NCBI GenBank assembly: GCA_964648215.1
Contig: CAZYMF010000075.1
Span: 1 to 20,478 of the forward strand
Direction of reading: 5' to 3'
DNA from: CAZYMF01 sp964648215
GTDB taxonomy: Bacteria; Desulfobacterota; Binatia; HRBIN30; JACQVA1
Length of the DNA: 20,478 bases
Of this stretch, positions 7,685 through 14,085 are shown piece by piece. The notes beneath the pieces are model-generated. The model was given only the letters and a program-made list of their open reading frames with translations, was not told where the DNA came from and ran no database searches. The translations under genes were made by a program, and so were the position numbers. Positions within the stretch are counted from its first letter, which is position 1; each line of letters begins with the position of its first letter.

Positions 7685-8631
7685 CCCTCCCGGCCAACGC
7701 GAAGCGGAGCATCGGGTCCGGGTGCCCGCGTTCGACGCCGGGGCCGCGTGTACCTGCCACAGGGAAGCGGCCGTTCGGGATGGGTCTGGTGGCTTTGCTG
7801 GTGTTGGCCACGGCTACGGGAGCCGCCGCGACGGATGGCTCTCGCCTGCTGGTGGCCGCCAGCATCAATCCGGTCGCCGACTTCGTTCGCGCCGTCGGCG
7901 ATGATTTCGTGAACGTCATCACCCTGGTGCCACCCGGGGCAAGCCCGCACACCTACGAGCTCAAGCCCTCGCAGGTGGCGGAGGTCTCCCGGGCGCGCCT
8001 GCTGGTGCTCAACGGCGGCGGGCTCGAGTACTGGGCCAAGCGGCTGGTACAGGCCGTCGGCGGCAGCAAGCTCGTCGTGGTCGACACCTCGGCCGGCATT
8101 CCGCTGCTCGACGAGGGCGCGCACGGCGCCAATCCACACGTCTGGCTCGACGTGCGCCAGGCGATGGCCCAGGTCCGCCGCATCCGCGACGCCCTGGTGG
8201 AGGTCGACGCGGCCCACGCGGCCGCGTACAAGACCAACGCGGCGGCCTACCTGGCGCAACTGGAAAAGCTCGACACGGAGATCGCGGCCCAAGTGTCGCG
8301 GTGGAAGCAACGGCAGTTCATCGCCTTCCATCCCGCCTGGGCGTACTTCGCGCGCCGCTACGGCCTCGAGCAGGCCGCGGTCATCGAGCGCTTCCCCGGC
8401 CGCGAGCCGTCTCCGGCCGACGTCGCGCGGGTCGTCGACGTGGCCAGGCGGATCGGCGCCCGCGCCATCTTCGCCGAGCCGCAGTTCTCCTCGAAGGCGG
8501 CCGACGTCATTGCCCGCGAGAGCGGTGCCCGCGTCGTGCTGCTCGATCCGCTGGGTGCGACGCTGAAGCACGGCGGCTACGTCGAGCTCATGCGCTACAA
8601 CGTCGCGCAGATGGCCAAGGCCCTGGAGTGA
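7681..8631 (+). CDS. znuA: Zinc/divalent-metal ABC transporter substrate-binding protein (ZnuA/TroA family)
   Basis: This periplasmic receptor (cluster A-I) captures Zn(II) or a similar metal for import. The 316-residue product has an N-terminal basic stretch and a hydrophobic signal (about 34-50) ending AAA, probably cleaved near there. The metal ligands of the family are visible: H90 in GASPHTYEL, H153 in NPHVWLD, H217 in AFHPAWAYFARRYG and D289 in LLDPLG. Histidine rather than glutamate at the third position favours zinc over manganese. The acidic/His-rich loop seen in many ZnuA proteins is reduced to DEGAHGAN. The start at 7681 overlaps the aminotransferase stop, and the stop overlaps the ATPase GTG start. 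Confidence 0.93.
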   Translation: MTLPANAKRSIGSGCPRSTPGPRVPATGKRPFGMGLVALLVLATATGAAATDGSRLLVAASINPVADFVRAVGDDFVNVITLVPPGASPHTYELKPSQVAEVSRARLLVLNGGGLEYWAKRLVQAVGGSKLVVVDTSAGIPLLDEGAHGANPHVWLDVRQAMAQVRRIRDALVEVDAAHAAAYKTNAAAYLAQLEKLDTEIAAQVSRWKQRQFIAFHPAWAYFARRYGLEQAAVIERFPGREPSPADVARVVDVARRIGARAIFAEPQFSSKAADVIARESGARVVLLDPLGATLKHGGYVELMRYNVAQMAKALE

Positions 8632-9422
8632 ACGTGGGCGCCGCGATCATCGAGCTCGAACACCTGACGGTCCGCTACCAGGAGCTGGTGGCCGTCGAGG
8701 ACGTCACGCTGCGGGTGGAGTCGGGAGAGTTCCTCGCCGTCATCGGCCCCAACGGCTCGGGCAAGACCACGCTGGTGAAGGCCATGCTCGGGCTGGTCGA
8801 GCCGACCGCCGGCAGCGTGCGTCTGTTCGGCCGGCCGCCGCGAGATCTCGGGCGCCAGTGGGCGCGCGTCGGCTACGTGCCGCAGGTGGTGCACATCGAC
8901 CCCCACTTCCCCATTCGCGTCTTCGACGTCGTGCTGATGGGCCGTTACGCCCAGGTGGGGCTGGTGCGTCGGCCCGGCAAGCGCGACCGCGAGGCGGCGC
9001 GCCTGGCGCTGGAGCGCGTCGGCTTGAGCGAGCTCGGCGAGCGACAGATCGGCCGTCTCTCGGGCGGGCAGCGGCAGCGGGTGTTGGTGGCGCGCGCCCT
9101 GGCCACCGAGCCGGAGCTGCTCATCCTCGACGAGCCCACCACCGGCGTCGACGTCGGCACCACCGAGGGTCTGTTCGAGCTGCTCGAGACCTTTCACGAG
9201 CAGGGCATGACGGTGGTCGTCGTCTCCCACGACGTCGGCGTGGTGGCGCAGCACGTCAACCGCGTGGCGTGCATGAACCGCCGGCTGGTGGCGCACGGGT
9301 TGCCCACCGAGGTCATGCGCCCCGACGTGCTCGAGTGCATGTACGGCGGCGAGGCGGCGCTGGTGGGGCACGGCGACATGCCCCACATCGTGGTGCGGCG
9401 CGAGCGATCGGCGGAGGAGTGA
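8628..9422 (+). CDS. znuC: Zinc ABC transporter ATP-binding protein
   Basis: This ATPase of 264 residues powers metal uptake. The GTG at 8628 overlaps the znuA stop (GTGA) and is taken as the start; a second GTG six bases later is possible. Motifs in order are Walker A GPNGSGKTT (40-48), the Q-loop YVPQ (Q86), the signature LSGGQRQR (144-151), Walker B LLILDEPTTGVD (165-174), and the switch histidine VVSHD (H201). The C-terminus GHGDMPHIV is common in ZnuC/MntB-type ATPases. It is followed after three bases by the permease gene, giving a complete A-C-B set. Confidence 0.95.
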   Translation: MNVGAAIIELEHLTVRYQELVAVEDVTLRVESGEFLAVIGPNGSGKTTLVKAMLGLVEPTAGSVRLFGRPPRDLGRQWARVGYVPQVVHIDPHFPIRVFDVVLMGRYAQVGLVRRPGKRDREAARLALERVGLSELGERQIGRLSGGQRQRVLVARALATEPELLILDEPTTGVDVGTTEGLFELLETFHEQGMTVVVVSHDVGVVAQHVNRVACMNRRLVAHGLPTEVMRPDVLECMYGGEAALVGHGDMPHIVVRRERSAEE

Positions 9423-9425
9423 GCG

Positions 9426-10241
9426 GTGCTCGAGATCCTGAGCTATGGCTTCATGCAACGCGCGCTGATGGCCTCGGTGCTCATCGGCACCGTGACCGCG
9501 ATCATCGGCGTCTACGTCGTCTTGCGCGGGCTCGCCTTCATCGGCGCCGGCATCGCCCACGCCAGCTTCGGCGGCGTCGCCCTGGGCTTCCTCCTCGGCG
9601 TCAACCCGGTGTTGTCGGCGGTGGGCTTCTGTCTCGCCACCGCGTGGGGGATCGCCTGGACCAGTCAGCACGCGGAGATCCGCGAGGACACCGCCATCGG
9701 CATCTTCTTCGCCGCCACCATGGCGCTCGGGATCCTGTTCATCGGCCTGATGGGCCAGTACAACGTCGATCTCTTCGGCTACCTCTTCGGCTCCGTCCTG
9801 TCGGTGACGCCGCGCGACCTGTGGCTGACGGCGGCGCTGGCGGTGGTGGTGCTCTCGATCATCGGCCTGTTCTTCAAGGAGCTGCTCTTCATCACCTTCG
9901 ATCCCGAGATGGCCGAGGTCAGCGGCCTGCCGGCGCGCGGGCTGTACACGCTGCTGCTGAGCGTGATGGCACTGACCGTGGTGCTCTCGATCAAGGTCGT
10001 CGGCATCATCCTGGTGTCGGCGATGATCGTGATCCCGGCGGCATCGGCCTACCAGCTCACCGAGGACTTCCGCGTCATGATGGCTCTGGCCGTCGTCATC
10101 GGCAACGTGTCGGCCATCGCCGGCCTGCTGCTGTCCTACCGGCTCGACACCGCCTCGGGAGCGACGATGGTGCTCACCGCCACCGCCATCTTCTTCGCCA
10201 GCGCGATGCTGTCGCCGCGGCGACGGCGAGCGCGAAGCTGA
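9426..10241 (+). CDS. znuB: Zinc ABC transporter permease (ABC-3 family)
   Basis: This integral inner-membrane permease of 271 residues starts at GTG 9426. It contains the ABC-3 family features: the N-terminal segment SYGFMQRALMASVLIG, VVLRGLAFIGAGIAHASFGGVALG, the central GQYNVDLFGYLFGSVL, and KELLFITFDPEMAEVSGLP. The last is the cytoplasmic loop that contacts the ATPase. VVGIILVSAMIVIPAASAY follows. Eight to nine hydrophobic segments can be read, as expected. It ends the operon; the 114-base gap after it holds only an inverted repeat. No Zur gene or obvious Zur box is present in the window. Confidence 0.95.
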   Translation: MLEILSYGFMQRALMASVLIGTVTAIIGVYVVLRGLAFIGAGIAHASFGGVALGFLLGVNPVLSAVGFCLATAWGIAWTSQHAEIREDTAIGIFFAATMALGILFIGLMGQYNVDLFGYLFGSVLSVTPRDLWLTAALAVVVLSIIGLFFKELLFITFDPEMAEVSGLPARGLYTLLLSVMALTVVLSIKVVGIILVSAMIVIPAASAYQLTEDFRVMMALAVVIGNVSAIAGLLLSYRLDTASGATMVLTATAIFFASAMLSPRRRRARS

Positions 10242-10256
10242 CCCGTTCAGCGGCCA

Positions 10257-10302
10257 GATCCCAAGGGAGATTGACATGAGAGATGATGGTACCCTTGGGA
10301 TC
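10257..10302. terminator. 11-bp inverted repeat between convergent genes, possible bidirectional terminator
   Basis: GATCCCAAGGG (10257-10267) and CCCTTGGGATC (10292-10302) are perfect reverse complements around a 24-base centre. The repeat lies between the znuB stop and the end of the minus-strand LolA-like gene, where a shared terminator is expected. The loop is long and neither side has a clear T-run, so the terminator role is inferred from position. It could instead be a protein-binding dyad or a remnant of a repeat family. Confidence 0.4.
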
Positions 10303-10355
10303 GAGACGCTCGAACGCCAGGCTGCCGCCGTTGGCAGCGCGGCGATATCCGCCGG

Positions 10356-11198
10356 TCAGTGACGTAGGGGTTCCCACAGCGGATGGCTTGCCGCTTTCGG
10401 TAGATACTCGGGCTGGAAGATCTCGTCGGGCACCTTGGCGTCGAAGCGCACGTTGCTGACGCGCAGCTCCGTGCTGCCACCCCGCAGCTTGTCCTCCATC
10501 ACGATCTTCAACGCGGTCGGGACGCCGTCGATTCGGGTGATGTCTTCGAAGTGCTCGACCTTCCACAGCTGCTTCGCCGGGTCGTAGTAGTCGCGCTCCA
10601 AGGGATGGAAGGTGTCGGCCGCTACCCAAGTGACGATGCGCGAGTAGTACCACGGGCTCTCGGGGATCTCCTCCACCTTGTAGGCGCGCACCCCGTCGTG
10701 CGTTTCTTCCCCGAGAAAGGTGAAGCCGCGGCTGTCGGTAGCGACGAAGCCGAGGTCACGGTAGGTGAAATCGGTGTCGAGGAAAGGCTCGAAGGAGGTC
10801 ACGGAAAAGATCTCCCGCACGCGCCGCAGGGACGGCAGGTACACCCACTGCTTCTGCGGCGGCTTGGTCCGCTCCCAGGCGAGCAGGGCAACGCCGCGGA
10901 TGCTGTCGGGGGACAGTACCACCGTCAGCACTCGCTTGCCGTCGGGTAGCTGCTTGCGCGCCTGGGCCGCGGTCCACTCGACCGTGTACCCCTGCGAGGT
11001 GACGGCAACGACGATCTTGCGCGTGCTCGCCCGCACGGGCTCGAGCACCGCCTTCATCCGCGTCAACAAGGTGTTCATGTCCGGCGGCTCGGCCGCGGCC
11101 GAGCCGGGGTTGAGCGCGAGCGCCGCCAGAGACAGCGCAATGCCCAGAGGATAGGCCAACGGACGCTGTGAAAAGCGATGACGAGGTGCCGAAACCAT
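10356..11198 (-). CDS. LolA-like outer membrane lipoprotein-sorting family protein (TP_0789/PF17131 type)
   Basis: This predicted periplasmic protein has 280 residues. The start at 11198 is chosen because AGGAGA lies just upstream on this strand; a longer form from 11216 would overlap that site. The signal peptide has a basic N-region, the hydrophobic core LGIALSLAALAL and an AAA cleavage site near residue 36. The mature part matches the TP_0789-type LolA-like family: QWVYLPSLRRVREI (117-130), DTDFTYRDLG (141-150), later ETHDGVRAYKVE, WYYSRIVTWV and a C-terminal IFQPEYL. Family members are thought to bind lipid or lipoprotein acyl chains in an open beta-barrel, but most are uncharacterised. 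No RND exporter partner is adjacent. Confidence 0.85.
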   Translation of the reverse strand: MVSAPRHRFSQRPLAYPLGIALSLAALALNPGSAAAEPPDMNTLLTRMKAVLEPVRASTRKIVVAVTSQGYTVEWTAAQARKQLPDGKRVLTVVLSPDSIRGVALLAWERTKPPQKQWVYLPSLRRVREIFSVTSFEPFLDTDFTYRDLGFVATDSRGFTFLGEETHDGVRAYKVEEIPESPWYYSRIVTWVAADTFHPLERDYYDPAKQLWKVEHFEDITRIDGVPTALKIVMEDKLRGGSTELRVSNVRFDAKVPDEIFQPEYLPKAASHPLWEPLRH

Positions 11199-11413
11199 GA
11201 TACGTCTCCTTTCCAACCGTGGCCGCTGACGAACGCGGAAGTCCTACTGCCCAGACGCGGGCGCGGCGGCTGCTATTCGAGGATGGCGTGCGATATCCGC
11301 GAAGTTTTGCCAACGGCGCGCCGCGGTGAGAAGCTGTATCACCTCGTCGTCGGTCGTCTACCGGACGTCGTCGTAGAACTCGCCATGGGATCGCCTCGTC
11401 GCTCCCGTCTGCT

Positions 11414-11761
11414 TCACGGCCCGCGGCGTTCGCGTTGCTCGGCGCAGGAGACACAGGTTGCGGCCATCGGTACCGCTTGCAGGCGTGACAGCGGGATCGC
11501 CTTGCCGCACGTCTCGCAGCGGCCGTAGTCGCCGCTCGCCATGTGCGCGAGCGCGCGATCGATGGCTTCGATCTCCCGCTGGCCTCTCTCGTCGAGGCGC
11601 GCCAGCAAACGGGCGAGGTTCTCCTCCTGGCCCTCTTCCTCCAGCTCCGGCTCGACGTTGGTGTCGAGCCAAAGCAGATCGTCCTCGGTGCTGGCCACCT
11701 TGCGGAACAGGGCCGTGCGTTGCGCCAACAGCTTCTCGCGCAGCTGGTCGATCGGCAGCAT
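11414..11761 (-). CDS. TraR/DksA-family zinc-finger protein
   Basis: This 115-residue cytoplasmic protein has an N-terminal coiled-coil region (about 4-73, rich in Leu, Glu and Arg). A C-terminal DksA/TraR C4 zinc finger follows: GRCETCG (C82, C85) and ATCVSCAEQ (C103, C106). The start at 11761 is supported by GGAGGGAGGT just upstream on this strand; a longer frame up to 11842 lacks this. DksA-type proteins enter the RNA polymerase secondary channel and modulate initiation. The acidic DxxDxA tip of true DksA is not obvious here, so it is more likely a paralogue with a different or weaker effect. It is divergent from the methionine adenosyltransferase gene, 227 bases away. Confidence 0.9.
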   Translation of the reverse strand: MLPIDQLREKLLAQRTALFRKVASTEDDLLWLDTNVEPELEEEGQEENLARLLARLDERGQREIEAIDRALAHMASGDYGRCETCGKAIPLSRLQAVPMAATCVSCAEQRERRGP

Positions 11762-11988
11762 GTGGCCACCTCCCTCCGCCGGTCTCGATGCCGGCTCTTG
11801 CCGGCAGCCGAACTGCAAGCCCTCGGCCAACACCGCCGACACCTGTCCTCAAGGTACAATGCTCGCGAACCGGCGCCATGCCGCGCGCCAATTCTTGCAA
11901 GTCTGGGAAGAGTTACCGGATCGTGGTCGCTGGCGGCGAGCGGCGCGGGATGGCAGGGAAGTTGCGCCGCACGGAGGCGGAGGTGGCC

Positions 11989-13185
11989 GTGTCCTTCGTC
12001 CTCGAGGCATTGGAACAGACTCCGGTGGAGCGCCGCCGCGTCGAGCTGGTGGAACGCAAGGGCATCGGCCATCCCGACACCATCTGCGATGCCCTGGTCG
12101 AGGCGATCTCGGTAGCCCTGAATCGGATGTACCTGGATCACCTCGGCGCCATCGCCCATTACAACGTCGACAAGGCCCTGCTGATCGCCGGCCAGTGCCG
12201 CAAGGGATTCGGCGCGGGCGAGGTGCTGCGGCCGATGGAGCTGATCGTCGGCGACCGGGCCACCTTCGAGGTGGCGGGACGGCGCCTGCCGGTCGAGGAC
12301 ACGCTGCGCGCCAGCGTCGAGGCCTGGGTCGGCGGTCATCTGCCCCACGTGAGGGCCGGCGAGGATCTGCGCACGCGGGTTGCGCTGGCCCCGGGCTCGG
12401 AGGAGCTGCGCAGCATCTTCGCCGCCGGCGAAGCCCCACCGAGGTCGAACGACACCAGCGGCGCCTCGGGCTACGCGCCCCTGTCCGCGACCGAGGAGTT
12501 GGTGCTGGCGATCGAAGGTTGGCTGAACTCGGCCGGGTTCAAGAGCCGATTCCCCGATACCGGGCAGGACGTGAAGGTCTTCGCCGTTCGTCAGGACACA
12601 CGCCTCGCCGTCACCGTGGCCATGCCGCTGCTCTGCCCCCAGGTGCGATCGGAGCGCGCGTACTTCGCGCGCAAGGCGGAGATCGTCGCCGCTCTCGGCG
12701 CGCATTTCGACACGGCGCCGTTCGCCATCGAGTGGCGGCTGAACTGTCTGGATCAACCCGGGCGCGGCACCGAGGGCGTCTACCTGTCGCTGACCGGAAC
12801 GTCGGCGGAGGATGCCGATTCGGGCCAGGTCGGCCGCGGCAACCGCGCCAACGGATTGATCGCCTTCGGCCGGCCCACGGGCGGCGAGGCGGCGGCGGGC
12901 AAGAACCCCATCGCCCACGTCGGCAAGATCTACAGCGTTCTCAGCCACCGGCTGGCGCGGCTGATCCACGACCGTTGCCCCGATCTGCTCGAGGTCTACG
13001 TGCACCTCGCCGCTCGCATCGGCGAGCCGGTGGATCGGCCGTGGACCGGCGTGCAGCTCGTGCTCCCGGCGGGGCTGGAGCTGCGCGACGTCGAGGGCCT
13101 CGTCGGCGCGGTGATCGAAGAGGAGCTGGCGCGTCTGCCCGAGTTGCAGTCGCAGCTCGTCCGCGGACAGCACGCGGTGTACTGA
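11989..13185 (+). CDS. mat: Archaeal-type methionine adenosyltransferase (S-adenosylmethionine synthetase, PF01941)
   Basis: This enzyme makes S-adenosylmethionine from methionine and ATP. It belongs to the archaeal-type family (AdoMet_Synthase), not bacterial MetK. It shows VELVERKGIGHPDTICDA (18-35), AHYNVDKALLIAGQ (56-69), FGAGEVLRPM, and further on LTGTSAEDADSGQVGRGNR (268-286), GLIAFGRPTGGEAAAGKNP and HVGKIYSVLSH. The GTG at 11989 has GGAGG (11979-11983) five bases upstream and gives 398 residues, matching the family's roughly 400. An ATG at 11950 would add 13 residues with a weaker site. The stop abuts the stop of the convergent TetR gene. Archaeal-type MATs in bacteria are uncommon and could be a second or transferred copy. 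Codon use looks like its neighbours, so any transfer is not recent. Confidence 0.93.
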   Translation: MSFVLEALEQTPVERRRVELVERKGIGHPDTICDALVEAISVALNRMYLDHLGAIAHYNVDKALLIAGQCRKGFGAGEVLRPMELIVGDRATFEVAGRRLPVEDTLRASVEAWVGGHLPHVRAGEDLRTRVALAPGSEELRSIFAAGEAPPRSNDTSGASGYAPLSATEELVLAIEGWLNSAGFKSRFPDTGQDVKVFAVRQDTRLAVTVAMPLLCPQVRSERAYFARKAEIVAALGAHFDTAPFAIEWRLNCLDQPGRGTEGVYLSLTGTSAEDADSGQVGRGNRANGLIAFGRPTGGEAAAGKNPIAHVGKIYSVLSHRLARLIHDRCPDLLEVYVHLAARIGEPVDRPWTGVQLVLPAGLELRDVEGLVGAVIEEELARLPELQSQLVRGQHAVY

Positions 13186-13854
13186 TCAGGGCGAGCGCTT
13201 CGCGCGCTTGGCGACGGCGCGTCCCGGGGCCCGCCGCGGCGCGCGCTTGTCGCGAGCGCCGCCGGTCACGCCGTGGAAGACGAAGTCGAGCACCGAGTCG
13301 ACCACCTCGTCCAGAGAGACGGCGTCCTGTTCGATCCACCACGAGACGACCTGGTACGACAGCCCGATGAAGGCGGGAGCGAGAACCTCGGGCCGGTTGT
13401 GGCGAAAGGCGCCCTGGGCCATGCCCTGGCGCAGGTTGTCGCGGACGTCGGTGAGGAAGCGGGCTTGCGCCCGCCGCACCGCGTCGTGGAACTGGGCGCC
13501 GTGACCGAAGACGATGCGGAACAGCTCGCGGTTCTCGTCGGCGAAGCGGAAGAACGTGGCGGTGGAGGCGCGCGCGTACTGGCGCGGATCGCTCGTCTGC
13601 GCGCGCACGGCGTCGAGGCGGCGCTTGAGCAGGCGAGCGGTTTCGTCGACCAACTCGGTGAACAGCGCCTCCTTGGTCTTGTAGTACAGGTAGAAGGTGC
13701 CGACGCCGACGTCCGCCTCGCGCGCGATGTCGGCGATCTTGGCGCCGTGGTAGCCCTTGCTGGCGAGCACGCTGCGGGCGGCCTCGAGCAGGGCCTTGCG
13801 GGTCCGCGCGCGGCGGCGCTGGAAGCGATTCGACGGGGTTGAAACAGACCTCAT
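13186..13854 (-). CDS. TetR/AcrR-family transcriptional regulator
   Basis: This 222-residue protein has an N-terminal TetR DNA-binding domain. It shows RRARTRKALLEAARSVLASKGYHGA, then the helix-turn-helix IADIAREADVGVGTFYLYYKTKEAL (about 40-64) with the family-typical TFYLYYKTKE. The ligand-binding part (about 80-200) ends with WWIEQDAVSLDEVVDSVLDFVFHG. The C-terminus carries a basic Arg/Lys tail of about 20 residues. It is divergent from the TPR lipoprotein gene (231 bases between starts) and convergent with the MAT gene with no gap. Regulation of itself and of the divergent TPR-LolB-like-peptide transporter run is plausible. No operator could be assigned. Confidence 0.92.
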   Translation of the reverse strand: MRSVSTPSNRFQRRRARTRKALLEAARSVLASKGYHGAKIADIAREADVGVGTFYLYYKTKEALFTELVDETARLLKRRLDAVRAQTSDPRQYARASTATFFRFADENRELFRIVFGHGAQFHDAVRRAQARFLTDVRDNLRQGMAQGAFRHNRPEVLAPAFIGLSYQVVSWWIEQDAVSLDEVVDSVLDFVFHGVTGGARDKRAPRRAPGRAVAKRAKRSP

Positions 13855-14046
13855 GGCATCACGGTGGCGGCACTGAACCAGAATCCAAACACCGACTCAA
13901 GCGCGGCCGACTCGACCCAAGCCGCGCCGTCGAGGCCGCCTCGTGCGCAGGCATTGACGGTTCCCCGTTCCCGGTTTCTGATTCCCTGTTCGCCCGTTTT
14001 GGTCAACGCCCGCTCGCGAAAAACCGCCGTGCTCCGGGCCGGATGG

Positions 14047-14074
14047 TTGATAGACCCCCCCTGGGGATTATGCT
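14047..14074 (+). promoter_or_regulatory. Candidate sigma70-type promoter for the TPR lipoprotein gene
   Basis: TTGATA (14047-14052, five of six) and TATGCT (14069-14074, four of six) are 16 bases apart. The -10 ends 11 bases before ATG 14086, so a transcript from here would have a leader of only about five bases, consistent with the lack of a Shine-Dalgarno sequence before this gene. The rest of the divergent gap (13855-14046) shows no further gene. Confidence 0.35.
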
Positions 14075-14085
14075 ACGCGTTCGCG

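Noticed and set aside
8595..10277. Minus-strand open frame of 560 codons across znuC and znuB
   Set aside because: The product is a low-complexity His/Asp/Gln/Arg string opposite two clear transporter genes.
11199..11413. Gene or RNA in the gap between the LolA-like and DksA-like genes
   Set aside because: I see no protein-like frame, strong hairpin or convincing promoter on either strand.
11762..11988. SAM riboswitch or clear promoter before the methionine adenosyltransferase
   Set aside because: No conserved SAM riboswitch motifs were seen. TACAAT at 11856-11861 is a fair -10 but has no acceptable -35.
10756..13173. Minus-strand open frame of 805 codons across the LolA-like, DksA-like and MAT region
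   Set aside because: It crosses three well-supported genes in the wrong frame or strand and shows no recognisable domain.
13864..14085. N-terminal extension of the TPR lipoprotein
   Set aside because: The frame is open but the sequence is not protein-like, and the start at 14086 gives a proper lipoprotein signal with lipobox.
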